Positions 1 to 10,056 of a stretch of 64,000 nt of DNA are shown here, piece after piece. Source of the stretch: Geoalkalibacter subterraneus (GTDB lineage Bacteria; Desulfobacterota; Desulfuromonadia; Desulfuromonadales; Geoalkalibacteraceae). Below the pieces are notes generated by a model. That model saw only the letters and a program-made list of their open reading frames with translations, searched no databases and was not told the DNA's origin. Location: assembly GCF_000827125.1 (NCBI RefSeq), contig NZ_CP010311.1, positions 1,674,001 through 1,738,000 on the forward strand, given 5' to 3'. How positions within the stretch are numbered: position 1 is the first letter of the stretch; the number at the start of each line of letters is the position of its first letter. Made by a program: the position numbers and the translations under genes.

Positions 1-80
1 CCGTACTTTTTCTCAGTTCCGATGCTGCAGCATACATTACCGGGCAGGTGCTCGGCGTCAATGGCGGCATGTACATGTAA
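1..80 (+). CDS. fabG: 3-oxoacyl-ACP reductase, C-terminal end only
   Basis: The window opens inside a gene read in the frame starting at base 3. The last 25 residues include DAAAYITGQVLGVNGGMYM, the classic C-terminus of the FabG short-chain dehydrogenase, ending in TAA at 78-80. FabG reduces 3-oxoacyl-ACP with NADPH in fatty-acid elongation. The position directly upstream of acpP and fabF matches the common fab cluster order. The catalytic Tyr/Lys region lies outside the window, so the call rests on the tail and the context. Confidence 0.85.
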   Translation, partial: VLFLSSDAAAYITGQVLGVNGGMYM

Positions 81-147
81 CAGCAACCCGAAAAGCGGTC
101 ATAATGATCGCCTGATACTTACTTAAAAGACCAAGGAGGTGAAGCAG

Positions 148-381
148 ATGGCTTCTATCGACGAACGAGTTAAGCAGATTGTGGCGGAACAGTTGGGTGT
201 TGAGGAGGATCAGGTCACCACGGAAGCTTCTTTCATGGAAGATCTTGGCGCCGATTCCCTTGATACGGTTGAACTGGTTATGGCGTTGGAGGAAGAATTC
301 GATATCGAAATTTCCGATGAGGACGCCGAAAAAATCCAGACTGTTCAGGACGCCGTCGATTATATCAACGAGCATTCCTGA
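148..381 (+). CDS. acpP: acyl carrier protein
   Basis: A 77-residue acidic protein that carries growing acyl chains on a 4'-phosphopantetheine arm in the cytoplasm. The attachment motif GADSLDT is present with Ser37 as the modified residue, and the four-helix ACP pattern ([20 protein letters not shown], then [11 protein letters not shown]) is complete. The reading frame is open up to a GTG at 139, but the strong ribosome site AAGGAGGT (133-140) is spaced for the ATG at 148, which also gives the usual MASIDERV N-terminus. It lies between fabG and fabF and is probably co-transcribed with them. Confidence 0.97.
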   Translation: MASIDERVKQIVAEQLGVEEDQVTTEASFMEDLGADSLDTVELVMALEEEFDIEISDEDAEKIQTVQDAVDYINEHS

Positions 382-505
382 GAGTTCAGGTAAGGGGAGG
401 GGGGGGCAGAACTGCTCCCTCTTCCGCCTTCTGACCGCATTTGCAAGTATCTCTCTTGTTGCGCAATAAGCAATAAAGTCTTTCATCCGGAGGACTCCCA
501 CAACC

Positions 506-1738
506 ATGCGTAGAGTCGTTGTAACCGGGATCGGTACAGTTTCACCCCTGGGCACGGGTACGGAAAAGAATTTTGAAGCACTGTCCGAAGGACGTTCTGG
601 CATCGATACGATCACACGTTTCGATGCCTCTGATCTACCTTCGCAGATTGCTGGTGAAGTCCGTGATTTCAATGCAGAGGATTACATTGAAAAAAAAGAG
701 ATCAAGAAAATGGATCTCTTTATCCAGTATGCATTGGGTGCGGCGGACATGGCCCTGAATGATTCGGGGTTTGAGATCAACGAACAGAATGCCGAGAAGG
801 TCGGTGTTCTCGTGGGGGCCGGCCTGGGCGGTCTGCCGGCCATCGAGAAATACCACGAAGCCATGCTCAATGGCGGCTATCGGAAGATTTCACCGTTTTT
901 CATCCCCATGCTGATCATCAATCTCGCTCCGGGCCACATTTCCATCCGTTACGGTGCCAAGGGGCCTAATGTCTCTTCTGTCTCAGCCTGCGCGACCGGT
1001 ACTCATTCCATCGGCGATGCCTATCACATGATCGCCCGTGGCGATGCCGATGCCATGTTCGCCGGCGGAACCGAGTCTACCATCACGCCCCTGGGAATCG
1101 CCGGCTTCAGTGTCATGAAGGCCCTTTCAACCCGTAATGATGATCCGACAGCTGCGAGCCGTCCTTTCGATAAGGGCCGCGACGGTTTCGTCATGGCTGA
1201 AGGGGCAGGTATCCTTTTTCTTGAAGAGTACGAAAGTGCCCGCCGTCGCGGTGCGAAAATCTATGGCGAAGTTGCCGGCTATGGCCTTACGGGCGATGCT
1301 CACCATCTGACCGCCCCCGCACCGGGTGGCGAAGGCGCTGCGCGCTGCATGAAGATGGCGCTGAATAATGCCGGCGTATCCACGGAGCAGGTCGATTATA
1401 TCAATGCTCACGGCACTTCAACTCCCTTTAATGATTTGTACGAGACGATGGCGATCAAGTCGGTATTTGGGGACCATGCCCGTAAGGTTATGATCAGTTC
1501 CACCAAGAGCATGACCGGTCATACGCTGGGAGCTGCTGGAGGCCTTGAAGCGGCTTATTGTCTTCTCGCCATGGAAAGAGGCCTTGTTCCGCCGACCATC
1601 AATTACCAGGAGCCTGACCCTGAGTGCGATCTTGACTATGTTCCCAATGAAGCGCGGCAGGCGAAGGTCGATTTCGCCTTGAGCAATTCTTTTGGTTTCG
1701 GCGGGACCAATGCCAGCCTGCTGTTTCGCAAAGTCTGA
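506..1738 (+). CDS. fabF: 3-oxoacyl-ACP synthase II (KAS II)
   Basis: A 410-residue condensing enzyme that elongates acyl-ACP with malonyl-ACP. The catalytic triad is visible: Cys162 in [11 protein letters not shown], His302 in [11 protein letters not shown] and His339 in [13 protein letters not shown]. The N-terminus [16 protein letters not shown] and the C-terminal [14 protein letters not shown] are standard for FabF, and the length fits the family. A GGAGGA-type ribosome site precedes the ATG. The 124-nt gap after acpP contains a G-rich stretch and a weak hairpin but no clear terminator, so it is likely in one operon with acpP. Confidence 0.97.
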   Translation: MRRVVVTGIGTVSPLGTGTEKNFEALSEGRSGIDTITRFDASDLPSQIAGEVRDFNAEDYIEKKEIKKMDLFIQYALGAADMALNDSGFEINEQNAEKVGVLVGAGLGGLPAIEKYHEAMLNGGYRKISPFFIPMLIINLAPGHISIRYGAKGPNVSSVSACATGTHSIGDAYHMIARGDADAMFAGGTESTITPLGIAGFSVMKALSTRNDDPTAASRPFDKGRDGFVMAEGAGILFLEEYESARRRGAKIYGEVAGYGLTGDAHHLTAPAPGGEGAARCMKMALNNAGVSTEQVDYINAHGTSTPFNDLYETMAIKSVFGDHARKVMISSTKSMTGHTLGAAGGLEAAYCLLAMERGLVPPTINYQEPDPECDLDYVPNEARQAKVDFALSNSFGFGGTNASLLFRKV

Positions 1739-1758
1739 GGACACGGGGAGAAGAATCA

Positions 1759-2226
1759 ATGATTGCAATCGGAAGTGACCACGGTGGTCTTGCTCTCAAA
1801 GAGGCCGTCATTGATCTGCTGCGCCGCCGCGGTCTTGAAGTGACCGATATTGGTACCAACAACCTTGATTCGGTTGACTATCCTGATTTCGGCGAAAAGG
1901 TGGCGCGCATGGTTTCCAGCGGCGAGGCCGAAAACGGAATTCTTATCTGCGGCACCGGGATTGGCATGTCCATCGTCGCCAATAAGTTTCCCCGGGTTCG
2001 TGCAGCCCTGGTGACCGATGAGTTTATGGCGCAAATGGCCCGGGAACACAACAACGCCAATATCCTGGTTCTCGGAGGTCGTGTGGTCGACCCTGACCTG
2101 GCTTGTCGTATGACGACCGCCTGGCTCGATGCCTCGTTCGAGGGGGGGCGGCATCAAAATCGCCTCGATAAGATCTCGCGAATCGAACGCGAAATCGCTG
2201 CGCCCGACACTGTCGGCACAAACTGA
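1759..2226 (+). CDS. rpiB: ribose-5-phosphate isomerase B
   Basis: A 155-residue RpiB/LacAB-family sugar isomerase interconverting ribose 5-phosphate and ribulose 5-phosphate. Family marks are GSDHGG near the start (His10 region), ICGTGIGMSI around residues 63-72 with the catalytic Cys, and REHNNANILVLGGR. It starts 20 nt after fabF and ends just before a terminator, then glyA. The fabF-rpiB-glyA order is common in Geobacter-like genomes. Confidence 0.94.
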   Translation: MIAIGSDHGGLALKEAVIDLLRRRGLEVTDIGTNNLDSVDYPDFGEKVARMVSSGEAENGILICGTGIGMSIVANKFPRVRAALVTDEFMAQMAREHNNANILVLGGRVVDPDLACRMTTAWLDASFEGGRHQNRLDKISRIEREIAAPDTVGTN

Positions 2227-2239
2227 AAAAAGGATTCTT

Positions 2240-2270
2240 CGGGCGGGCACTTTGCCTGCCCGTTGTTTTT
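2240..2270 (+). terminator. intrinsic terminator after rpiB
   Basis: Stem CGGGCGGGC / GCCTGCCCG (one G-T wobble) with an ACTTT loop, followed by TTGTTTTT. It separates the fab-rpiB unit from glyA. Confidence 0.7.
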
Positions 2271-2298
2271 CCAAGTCTATCTCTAGCGGAGCAGATTA

Positions 2299-3549
2299 AT
2301 GTCTCAAAATCTTAATCAGTTTGATCCCGAGATCGCACAGTCGATTCAGGCCGAAACCAGACGCCAGGAGTTCAGCCTGGAACTGATTGCCTCCGAGAAC
2401 TTTGTCAGTGAACGTGTTCTTGAGGCTCAAGGCTCGGTCCTGACCAATAAATATGCTGAAGGCTATCCCGGCAAACGTTACTATGGTGGCTGCGAATTCG
2501 TGGATCAGGCTGAGCAGCTTGCCATCGATCGTGCCTGCGCGTTGTTTGGTGCTGAACATGCCAATGTCCAGGCCCACTCCGGCTCCCAGGCCAATATGGC
2601 GGTTTATTTTGAGGTTTGCCAACCGGGCGATACGGTCCTTGGTATGAACCTCGCCCACGGAGGACACCTGACTCACGGTTCTCCTGTCAATTTTTCCGGC
2701 AAATTGTTCAACATCGTGCCCTACGGGGTACGACAGGACACCGCCACCATCGATTATGACGAAGTGGCCTCTCTGGCCCGCGAGCATCGCCCGAAGTTGA
2801 TTGTCGTCGGGGCCAGTGCCTATCCGCGCATCATTGATTTCGAAGCCTTTCGAGCCATTGCCGATGAAGTCGGAGCAATGGTGATGGTGGATATGGCTCA
2901 CATTGCTGGCCTGGTGGCCGCCGGGGAGCATCCCAATCCCGTCCCCCATGCTGAATTCGTGACCAGTACGACTCACAAGACGCTGCGTGGACCTCGTGGG
3001 GGAATGATCCTGTGTCGGGAAGAATTCGCCAAGAAGCTCAACAGCAATATTTTCCCTGGTATTCAGGGCGGTCCCCTGATGCACGCCATTGCCGCCAAAG
3101 CTGTGGCCTTCAAGGAAGCCCAGACTGACGAATTCAAAGCCTACGCGGCACAGGTCGTCAAAAACGCCAAGGCTCTGGCGGATGCTTTGTCGGAGCGCAA
3201 TTTCAACCTTGTTTCCGGCGGCACCGACAATCATCTGATGCTGCTTGACTTTACCGGTACTGAATTGACCGGCAAGGTGGCGGAAGCCACCCTGGAGCAG
3301 GCCGGAATCACGGTAAACAAGAACGCCGTGCCTTTTGACACCCGTTCTCCCTTTGTGACCAGCGGCGTGCGGATCGGAACCCCCGCGACCACGACTCGCG
3401 GTTTCAAAGAAGCGGAAATGGTCCAGATTGCCGATTGGATCCGGAGGGCCCTGGATAATATCGACAATGAGCAGCAGTTAAAATCCATCCGTAATGAAGT
3501 CGAGGACCTTTGCCGACAATTTCCTCTCTACGCCCACCGACTCGACTGA
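2299..3549 (+). CDS. glyA: serine hydroxymethyltransferase
   Basis: A 416-residue fold-type I PLP enzyme converting serine and tetrahydrofolate to glycine and 5,10-methylene-THF. [25 protein letters not shown] and the PLP lysine motif [14 protein letters not shown] (Lys227) are intact. The length is normal for bacterial GlyA. The ATG at 2299 follows GCGGAGC. It is followed after 12 nt by a dCMP deaminase and then nrdR, so this group connects folate/one-carbon supply with thymidylate and deoxynucleotide metabolism. Confidence 0.98.
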   Translation: MSQNLNQFDPEIAQSIQAETRRQEFSLELIASENFVSERVLEAQGSVLTNKYAEGYPGKRYYGGCEFVDQAEQLAIDRACALFGAEHANVQAHSGSQANMAVYFEVCQPGDTVLGMNLAHGGHLTHGSPVNFSGKLFNIVPYGVRQDTATIDYDEVASLAREHRPKLIVVGASAYPRIIDFEAFRAIADEVGAMVMVDMAHIAGLVAAGEHPNPVPHAEFVTSTTHKTLRGPRGGMILCREEFAKKLNSNIFPGIQGGPLMHAIAAKAVAFKEAQTDEFKAYAAQVVKNAKALADALSERNFNLVSGGTDNHLMLLDFTGTELTGKVAEATLEQAGITVNKNAVPFDTRSPFVTSGVRIGTPATTTRGFKEAEMVQIADWIRRALDNIDNEQQLKSIRNEVEDLCRQFPLYAHRLD

Positions 3550-3561
3550 GAAGGGCCACTG

Positions 3562-4038
3562 ATGGAAAGACCTTCCTGGACTCAGTACTTCATGGACATC
3601 ACCCGCCTGGTGGCGAAGCGCTCAACCTGCCTTCGCCGCCAGGTCGGCGCTGTCATCGTCAAGGATAAAAATATTCTTGCGACGGGCTACAACGGCACGC
3701 CCTCCGGGATCACCCATTGTTCCCAGACCGGGTGTCTGCGCCAGAAAATGCAGGTCCCGTCGGGGGAACGTCATGAGCTGTGCCGCGGTCTCCATGCTGA
3801 GCAGAATGCCATCATTCAGGCGGCCAAGCACGGCGTCAACATTGCCGGTGGAACCCTCTTCTGCACCAACACCCCCTGTATTATCTGCAGTAAAATGATT
3901 ATCAATGCCGGCCTGTCCCGCGTTGTTTTTGACGATGGTTATCCCGACCGGCTTTCTCTCGAGATGCTGGCCGAAGCGGGAATCAAAACCCTGCGGTTTG
4001 CCGATCTTCAGGAAGATGATGGAGTGTTCGGCCCGTGA
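3562..4038 (+). CDS. deoxycytidylate/cytidine deaminase family protein (dCMP deaminase)
   Basis: A 158-residue zinc deaminase of the ComEB/dCMP deaminase group. The zinc and proton-shuttle motif HAEQNAII and the paired-cysteine motif [11 protein letters not shown] are both present, with an additional Cys/His-rich segment ([13 protein letters not shown]) as in dCMP deaminases. The probable role is dCMP to dUMP, feeding thymidylate synthesis next to glyA. Its stop overlaps the GTG start of nrdR by 4 nt (GTGA), implying translational coupling. Confidence 0.9.
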   Translation: MERPSWTQYFMDITRLVAKRSTCLRRQVGAVIVKDKNILATGYNGTPSGITHCSQTGCLRQKMQVPSGERHELCRGLHAEQNAIIQAAKHGVNIAGGTLFCTNTPCIICSKMIINAGLSRVVFDDGYPDRLSLEMLAEAGIKTLRFADLQEDDGVFGP

Positions 4039-4505
4039 AGTGCCCTTATTGTGGATTCAATGATACCCGGGTGATTGATTCGCGCCTGGGGAAGGAAGGC
4101 AACAACATACGTCGTCGCCGTGAATGCGTTCAGTGCGAACGTCGCTTTACGACTTACGAGCGTGTGGAAGAGGTATTGCCTCTTGTTATAAAAAAAGACG
4201 GCCGGCGCGAGCCCTTCGATCGCGCCAAAATCATCGCGGGGATTCAAAGAGCCTGCGAAAAGCGCCCTGTTTCTATCGATACCATCGAAAAATTCGTTGA
4301 TCGCCTCGAGCTTGAGCTTCAGGAAACCGGTGAAAAGGAATTTCCTTCCGCGCGCATTGGCGAAATGGTGATGAATGCCCTGCATCGGATCGATGAAGTG
4401 GCTTATGTGCGATTCGCCTCGGTTTACCGGCAATTCAAGGATATCAATGAATTCATGTCTGAGCTCAAAGATCTCCTGGCTCACGGCGGTCGAATTCCCG
4501 ACTGA
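4035..4505 (+). CDS. nrdR: transcriptional repressor NrdR
   Basis: A 156-residue NrdR protein. The N-terminal zinc ribbon uses Cys3/Cys6 (MKCPYCG) and a second pair in ECVQCERRF, followed by the ATP-cone domain ([20 protein letters not shown]). NrdR binds nucleotides through the cone and represses ribonucleotide reductase genes. Translation begins at a GTG inside the stop of the upstream deaminase gene. NrdR next to dCMP deaminase and the rib operon is a conserved arrangement in many bacteria. Confidence 0.97.
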   Translation: MKCPYCGFNDTRVIDSRLGKEGNNIRRRRECVQCERRFTTYERVEEVLPLVIKKDGRREPFDRAKIIAGIQRACEKRPVSIDTIEKFVDRLELELQETGEKEFPSARIGEMVMNALHRIDEVAYVRFASVYRQFKDINEFMSELKDLLAHGGRIPD

Positions 4506-4586
4506 TTTTTATAACCACTCCGGTCTTGATCTCGTGTTTGTTTTTCGCGTACCCTTCAATGCGTACAATCATGCGGGGTACCTCTC

Positions 4587-5702
4587 ATGACGCACAATCC
4601 TGAATTTTTCATGCACCGCGCCCTGGAACTTGCGCGCAGAGGGGAGGGGCGCACCCGGCCGAACCCCCCCGTGGGTGCCGTGATCGTTCGCGAGGGGCAC
4701 ATCGTCGGTGAAGGTTTTCACCCGCGTGCCGGTGAACCCCATGCGGAAATCTTCGCTTTGCGTGACGCCGGCCAGGCTGCAAAAGGCGCTGATCTTTACG
4801 TCACCCTCGAGCCCTGCTCACATCAGGGGCGCACCGGGCCCTGTGCCGATGCGGTGATCGCCGCGGGCATCAGGCGGGTGTTTATCGGGTGCCGGGATCC
4901 CAACCCCCGGGTGGCGGGTAACGGAATCAGACGGCTGCAGGCCGCAGGGCTTGATGTGGTTACCGGTGTGCTCGAACCTGACTGCCTCTGGCTGATTGGT
5001 CCGTTTGCCTGCCATGTTAAAACCGGGCGTCCCCTGGTCATGCTCAAATCCGCCATGACGCTCGACGGCAAAACCGCCACCGCTATCGGCGACAGCCAGT
5101 GGATCAGCAATGCACAGAGCCGAACCTTCGTACATAAGGTGCGCAACCGAATCGATGCGGTCATGGTCGGGATCGGAACCGTTCTTCGGGACGATCCCAG
5201 CCTCAATACCCGCTTGCCGGAGGGCGGCCGCGATGCGGTGCGTGTCGTTGTGGACAGTCAACTGCGCATCGCCGAACATGCGCGGGTGCTGACTCTCGAT
5301 TCCTCAGCGCCCACGGTCATCGCCACCACGGAAAAAGCTTCCTACGGCAAGATCAGAAGGCTGCGCGATCTCGGTGCGCGTATTCTGGTCCTGCCTTCAA
5401 GTAATCAGCGTGTCGATCCCGGTGCCCTGTTGACTGCCCTCGGGGAGATGGATCTGCAAAGCGTCATGCTTGAGGGAGGCGCCGTTCTCAGCGGGGAACT
5501 ATTGCGTGCCCGCCTGATCGATCGAGTGATGATCTTTGTCGCACCCCGGCTCATCGGCGGAGATGACGGAAAGGGAATCTTCGCCGGGCCCGGCGTGGTC
5601 AGCCTTGGCGACGCACCAACGGTGCGAAATCTTCGCTGGCGCCATTTCGGCGATGATATTCTGTGTGAAGGAGAGATCGAGTATGTTCACGGGGCTGGTT
5701 GA
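4587..5702 (+). CDS. ribD: bifunctional pyrimidine deaminase / reductase of riboflavin synthesis
   Basis: A 371-residue fusion catalysing the second and third steps of riboflavin synthesis. The N-terminal half carries the zinc deaminase motifs HAEIFALRDAG and PCSHQGRTGPC. The C-terminal half is the NADPH reductase, opening with MLKSAMTLDGKTATAIGDS. Its last 20 nt overlap the ribE start. The 81-nt gap before the gene is too short for an FMN riboswitch and shows no RFN-element motifs, so control by FMN is not evident here. Confidence 0.97.
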   Translation: MTHNPEFFMHRALELARRGEGRTRPNPPVGAVIVREGHIVGEGFHPRAGEPHAEIFALRDAGQAAKGADLYVTLEPCSHQGRTGPCADAVIAAGIRRVFIGCRDPNPRVAGNGIRRLQAAGLDVVTGVLEPDCLWLIGPFACHVKTGRPLVMLKSAMTLDGKTATAIGDSQWISNAQSRTFVHKVRNRIDAVMVGIGTVLRDDPSLNTRLPEGGRDAVRVVVDSQLRIAEHARVLTLDSSAPTVIATTEKASYGKIRRLRDLGARILVLPSSNQRVDPGALLTALGEMDLQSVMLEGGAVLSGELLRARLIDRVMIFVAPRLIGGDDGKGIFAGPGVVSLGDAPTVRNLRWRHFGDDILCEGEIEYVHGAG

Positions 5703-6333
5703 AACAGTCGGGACCCTACGTCAACTCCACAGGAGCAGTGATTCCTGCCGCCTGACAGTCGACAGCGATTTACCCGTGGATGAGCTGACCCTGGGAGAGA
5801 GCATCAGTGTCAACGGCATCTGTCTGACCGTGGTTGATTTCGGTGCCGGCTTCTTCACCGCAGACCTGTCGCCTGAAACCCTGCGGCGTTCGACCTTTGA
5901 GCATCTTGCGCGCGGCAGCCGGCTCAACCTTGAACGCGCTCTACGACTTGGCGACCGATTGGGAGGACACATTGTCACAGGTCACATCGATGGACAGGGA
6001 CGTGTGACTCGCATCGAGAAAGCCTCCAATGCGTATTTTTTCCGCATCGATGCCGCCCCGGAACTGCTGCGCTATATTGTCGCCAAGGGATCAGTGGCAC
6101 TCGACGGCATCAGCCTGACCGTCAACGAGGTCGATTCGTCAGGGTTTTCGCTGGCCATCATTCCCCACACCCTTGACCGTACCAATCTGCACGCTTTGCG
6201 AGTCGGGGATTCAGTCAACCTGGAAACCGATATCCTCGGAAAATATGTGGCTCGCCTGCTGGGCGGGTCAATTCCGGATTCCGGCAAAAGCCGCATAAAT
6301 CTTGAATTTCTTGCCAATAATGGCTATCTGTGA
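5683..6333 (+). CDS. ribE: riboflavin synthase, alpha chain
   Basis: A 216-residue protein with the two tandem lumazine-binding domains of riboflavin synthase. Each half shows the pattern MFTGLVETVG ... INGICLTV / LGDRLGGHIVTGHIDG. It dismutates 6,7-dimethyl-8-ribityllumazine to riboflavin. The frame is open further upstream, but the ATG at 5683 preceded by GAAGGAGA gives the invariant MFTG N-terminus; the gene therefore begins 20 nt inside ribD. Confidence 0.97.
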   Translation: MFTGLVETVGTLRQLHRSSDSCRLTVDSDLPVDELTLGESISVNGICLTVVDFGAGFFTADLSPETLRRSTFEHLARGSRLNLERALRLGDRLGGHIVTGHIDGQGRVTRIEKASNAYFFRIDAAPELLRYIVAKGSVALDGISLTVNEVDSSGFSLAIIPHTLDRTNLHALRVGDSVNLETDILGKYVARLLGGSIPDSGKSRINLEFLANNGYL

Positions 6334-6366
6334 CATAGTTTTTCGTTCTAGAAGGAAGGCACGCTC

Positions 6367-7572
6367 ATGCCCACAGCTAAAATCGAAGAAGCACTTGAAG
6401 ACATCCGCAACGGTAAAATGGTCATCCTGGTCGATGATGAGGATCGCGAGAATGAGGGTGACCTGACCATGGCCGCCGAGATGGTGACCCCCGAAGCCAT
6501 CAACTTCATGGCCCGTGAAGGGCGGGGGCTGATCTGCCTTTCCATGACGGAAGATCGCGCCGATCAGCTTGAACTGCCGCTTATGGTACAGGACAATACC
6601 TCGTCGTTCAACACGGCTTTTACCGTTTCCATCGAAGCCCGCCAGGGGGTGACCACCGGAATTTCCGCGGCGGATCGCGCCCAGACCATTCGTGTCGCCA
6701 TCGACGATGCCACCAAGCCGATCGATCTTGCACGTCCCGGTCACATCTTCCCCCTGCGCGCCAAAAAGGGTGGAGTGCTGGTGCGGGCCGGACAGACGGA
6801 AGGCTCCGTGGATCTCGCCCGGTTGGCGGGATTGAGACCCGCCGGAGTGATCTGCGAAATCATGAATGACGACGGCACCATGTCGCGCATGCCTGATCTT
6901 CGCAAGTTTGCTAAAAAGCATGATCTCAAGATTGTCACCATTGCCGATCTTGTCGCCTATCGCATGTGCAAGGAAATGTTGGTGCGCCGGGCTGCCGAAA
7001 CGGTAATTCCGACCCCTTACGGTGGCGAGTTCAAAGCCATTGTCTATGAAAACGACGTCGATCAGGCCCATCACATCGCGTTGTATAAAGGGGAAATCTC
7101 TCCGGAAAGTCCCGTGTTGGTTCGAGTCCACTCCGAATGTCTGACTGGTGACGTATTCCATTCGCTGCGCTGTGATTGCGGTGATCAGCTTCACAGCGCC
7201 ATGGAGAAAATCAACCAGGAAGGTGCCGGGGTTGTTCTTTATATGCGCCAGGAAGGTCGCGGCATCGGCCTGATCAATAAACTCAAGGCTTACGCTTTGC
7301 AGGATCGCGGCCATGACACGGTGGAGGCCAATGAGGTCCTCGGATTCAAGGCCGATCTACGCGATTATGGGATCGGTGCGCAGATTCTGATTGATCTCGG
7401 TGTGCGCAAAATTCGACTGATGACCAATAATCCCAAGAAAATCATCGGGCTTGAAGGTTACGGCCTCGAAATTGTTGAACGTGTCCCTATTGAGGTGGAA
7501 GCCAACCGCTCCAATCTCAAATATCTCAAGACCAAGCGCGAAAAAATGGGGCATCTGCTGGAAAATATCTGA
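6367..7572 (+). CDS. ribBA: bifunctional DHBP synthase / GTP cyclohydrolase II
   Basis: A 401-residue fusion supplying both riboflavin precursors. The N-terminal RibB domain has [17 protein letters not shown] (metal-binding acidic motif) and [12 protein letters not shown]. The C-terminal RibA domain has the zinc motif [17 protein letters not shown] and the catalytic RQEGRGIGL. An AGAAGGAAGGC ribosome site precedes the ATG. It lies between ribE and ribH in a compact riboflavin operon. Confidence 0.98.
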   Translation: MPTAKIEEALEDIRNGKMVILVDDEDRENEGDLTMAAEMVTPEAINFMAREGRGLICLSMTEDRADQLELPLMVQDNTSSFNTAFTVSIEARQGVTTGISAADRAQTIRVAIDDATKPIDLARPGHIFPLRAKKGGVLVRAGQTEGSVDLARLAGLRPAGVICEIMNDDGTMSRMPDLRKFAKKHDLKIVTIADLVAYRMCKEMLVRRAAETVIPTPYGGEFKAIVYENDVDQAHHIALYKGEISPESPVLVRVHSECLTGDVFHSLRCDCGDQLHSAMEKINQEGAGVVLYMRQEGRGIGLINKLKAYALQDRGHDTVEANEVLGFKADLRDYGIGAQILIDLGVRKIRLMTNNPKKIIGLEGYGLEIVERVPIEVEANRSNLKYLKTKREKMGHLLENI

Positions 7573-7603
7573 ATTTTCGGGTAACTGTTCAAGGAGAAGG
7601 TTC

Positions 7604-8068
7604 ATGGGAAATACAATAGAAGGGCGCCTTGATGCCTCCGGACTTAAAATCGGTCTGATCGTCAGCCGCTTCAATAGCTTTATTACCGACCGTCTGGTCG
7701 AAGGGGCACAGGATGCCCTGGTGCGCCATGGGGCTGCCGAACAGGATATCGATATTATCCGCGCTCCCGGGGCGTTCGAGATCCCGCTGGTTGCCAAAAA
7801 AGCTGCTGCTGCCGGTCGTTACGACGCCCTGATCTGCCTGGGAGCCGTGATTCGCGGGTCTACCCCACACTTCGACTATGTCAGTGCCGAGGTGTCCAAA
7901 GGGGTTGCTCATGTTGGTCTTGATGCAGGGCTTCCCGTTATTTTCGGGGTCCTGACGACCGATACCATCGAGCAGGCTATCGAGCGTGCCGGAACCAAGG
8001 CCGGCAACAAAGGCTTTGAGGCGGCGATGAGTGCTATTGAAATGGCCGATCTTCTGAAGAAACTGTAA
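7604..8068 (+). CDS. ribH: 6,7-dimethyl-8-ribityllumazine synthase
   Basis: A 154-residue lumazine synthase with the expected [26 protein letters not shown] and [14 protein letters not shown] motifs. The frame extends far upstream inside ribBA, but the ATG at 7604 with AAGGAGAAGG just before it gives the normal length. It assembles into a capsid-like oligomer in the family. It ends 3 nt before nusB. Confidence 0.97.
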   Translation: MGNTIEGRLDASGLKIGLIVSRFNSFITDRLVEGAQDALVRHGAAEQDIDIIRAPGAFEIPLVAKKAAAAGRYDALICLGAVIRGSTPHFDYVSAEVSKGVAHVGLDAGLPVIFGVLTTDTIEQAIERAGTKAGNKGFEAAMSAIEMADLLKKL

Positions 8069-8071
8069 ATC

Positions 8072-8602
8072 ATGGTTTGTGCTGCTGATACCCAAAATAC
8101 CCCGGATCAGAATTCCCGGCCCCCTCGACGGACTACGGACAAGCGCGGCGCGCGGCGTGTCGCGCGCGAGCTGGCGCTCAAAGTGCTCTTCGATTTTCAG
8201 CGGGGGGCTGATGTTCGCCAGGTTCTGGATCAGTTCTGGGCCAACTTTCGTTTTGCCGAGGATGAACTGGGTGAGCCCCTTGAAGAGGCATCGCTGCCGG
8301 TTCCGTTTGAGATCCAATCTTTTGCTGAAAGCCTGGTGACGGGAGTTTTCTCCAAACTGGATCGCATCGATGAGATCCTCAAGCAGTACTCCGCCAACTG
8401 GACTCTCGAGCGTATGGCTCGCGTCGATCGGGCGATCTTGCGCATCGGCATTTATGAACTGCTTTACTGCCCACAGGTGCCCGCCAGTGTCGTGATCAAT
8501 GAAGCGATAGAGATCGCAAAGCGTTTCGGCAGCAAAGAGACCCCGGGATTTGTCAACGGGATTCTCGACCAGGTGGCCCGCTTGCGTGAAACGTCTTCGT
8601 AA
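8072..8602 (+). CDS. nusB: transcription antitermination factor NusB
   Basis: A 176-residue NusB with an N-terminal extension of about 25 polar residues before the conserved RRVARELALKVLFDF. The later motif INEAIEIAKRFGSKETPGFVNGI is diagnostic if read in its two halves. NusB with NusE (S10) binds boxA RNA in rRNA operons. The ribH-nusB neighbourhood is conserved across many proteobacteria. The ribosome site is weak, consistent with coupling to ribH. Confidence 0.93.
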   Translation: MVCAADTQNTPDQNSRPPRRTTDKRGARRVARELALKVLFDFQRGADVRQVLDQFWANFRFAEDELGEPLEEASLPVPFEIQSFAESLVTGVFSKLDRIDEILKQYSANWTLERMARVDRAILRIGIYELLYCPQVPASVVINEAIEIAKRFGSKETPGFVNGILDQVARLRETSS

Positions 8603-8625
8603 AGGTTTAAAAGGAGTTAGTTGTA

Positions 8626-9936
8626 ATGAAAGAGATTAATGTTGGATTGATCGGTTTCGGTACCATCGGGACCGGTGTCGTTCATATTTTTCAGCAAAAC
8701 GCCGATGTCATGGAACAGCGCCTCGGCGCACGCCTGAATCTGAAGAAAATAGCCGATCTCGATGTGATCACAGACCGTGGCGTTACCCTTGATCCGTCAA
8801 TTCTGACCACCGATGCCAACGAGATTCTGCACGACCCCGAGATCGATATGGTCATCGAACTGGTCGGCGGATATGAACCCGCGCGCACTTTCGTGATGGA
8901 AGCCATCAGCCAGGGCAAGCACATTATTACCGCCAACAAAGCCCTGCTCGCGCTGCACGGAGATGAAATCCTCGCCGCGTCTGAGGAGAAAGGCGTCAGT
9001 GTGATGTTCGAGGCGGCAGTGGCCGGCGGCATCCCCGTCATTTCTCCCATCAAGGAGAATCTGTGCGCCAATCGTTTCCGCACGGTGCTCGGCATTCTCA
9101 ACGGAACCTGCAACTATATCCTGACCCGCATGAGTCAGGAAGGCGATGATTTCGCCGATGTTCTTAAGGATGCGCAGGAAGCCGGCTTTGCCGAGGCAGA
9201 TCCAACCTTCGATATCGAGGGCGTGGACACGGCCCACAAGCTGGCCATTCTCACCTCTCTTTGCTTCGGGACCAAGGTTGACTTCGACAGCATCTACACC
9301 GAGGGTATTTCCCGCCTGAGCAGTCTCGACCTCCAGTTCGCGCGCCAGTTTGGCTATGAAATCAAACTTCTGGCGATCGGTAAGATCGGCTATGGCAAGG
9401 TCGAGGCACGCGTGCATCCGACAATGATTCCCATCAGCCACCCTCTGGCCGAGGTGCATGGTGTTTTCAATGCCGTACGGCTGCTCGGAGATTTTGTCGG
9501 GCCTGTCATGCTGCACGGGCAGGGCGCAGGTATGGAGCCTACCGCCAGTGCCGTGATGGGCGATGTCATGTCCGTCGCACGCGATATCCTCCATGGCAGC
9601 CCTCTGCGCACCCCGGCCATGGGCTGCTCGCAGAAGAATTTTGAGGATCTGCCGGTGCGGCCGATGGAGGAACTGATCAGCCAGTATTATCTTCGTTTCG
9701 GCGCCCTGGACCGCCCCGGCGTACTGGCCCAGATTTCCGGAATCCTCGGCAACCACGATATCAGCATCTCATCCATGATCCAGCCCGACCGTCAGATCGG
9801 CGGCACGGTCTCCATCGTGATCATGACCCATGAAGCACCGGAAGCCAACATTCGCGCCGCCCTTGCAGAGATCGACGAGCTTGAGGTCATGCGCGAGAAG
9901 AGCCTGTTCATCCGCATCGAGAACGACCTCGGGTAA
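8626..9936 (+). CDS. hom: homoserine dehydrogenase
   Basis: A 436-residue NAD(P)-dependent enzyme of the aspartate family pathway (to threonine and methionine). It has the N-terminal nucleotide-binding GFGTIGTGV, then the catalytic core (ITANKALLA, GILNGTCNYIL, AQEAGFAEADPTFDIEGVD), then a C-terminal ACT domain from about residue 355 (DRPGVLAQISGILG), which suggests threonine feedback control. AAAAGGAGTT precedes the ATG. A terminator follows. Confidence 0.97.
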   Translation: MKEINVGLIGFGTIGTGVVHIFQQNADVMEQRLGARLNLKKIADLDVITDRGVTLDPSILTTDANEILHDPEIDMVIELVGGYEPARTFVMEAISQGKHIITANKALLALHGDEILAASEEKGVSVMFEAAVAGGIPVISPIKENLCANRFRTVLGILNGTCNYILTRMSQEGDDFADVLKDAQEAGFAEADPTFDIEGVDTAHKLAILTSLCFGTKVDFDSIYTEGISRLSSLDLQFARQFGYEIKLLAIGKIGYGKVEARVHPTMIPISHPLAEVHGVFNAVRLLGDFVGPVMLHGQGAGMEPTASAVMGDVMSVARDILHGSPLRTPAMGCSQKNFEDLPVRPMEELISQYYLRFGALDRPGVLAQISGILGNHDISISSMIQPDRQIGGTVSIVIMTHEAPEANIRAALAEIDELEVMREKSLFIRIENDLG

Positions 9937-9988
9937 CGGCCCTGCTGTTCTGGAAAAGTCCCTGTCCAGCAGGGACTGCGAATCTTGC

Positions 9989-10031
9989 AAAAAAAGGCGC
10001 CCTCTTCCATGGTGAAGGGGCGCCTTTTTTC
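9989..10031. terminator. bidirectional terminator between hom and the acyl-CoA synthetase gene
   Basis: A long stem AAAAAAGGCGCCC / GGGCGCCTTTTTT, A-rich on the left and T-rich on the right. It can therefore end transcripts from both converging genes. Confidence 0.88.
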
Positions 10032-10056
10032 TTGTGGTTGCCGGTATTGCCGTTGG

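Noticed and set aside
58-672. 204-codon minus-strand frame over acpP and the start of fabF
   Set aside because: It is antisense to acpP, whose ribosome site, motif and context are clear.
2296-3234. Long antisense frames over glyA, ribBA, hom and thrS (several above 300 codons)
   Set aside because: They lie fully opposite well-identified genes and resemble no family; they reflect codon bias of the real genes.
4506-4586. Possible FMN riboswitch before ribD
   Set aside because: The gap is only 81 nt and lacks the conserved RFN-element segments.
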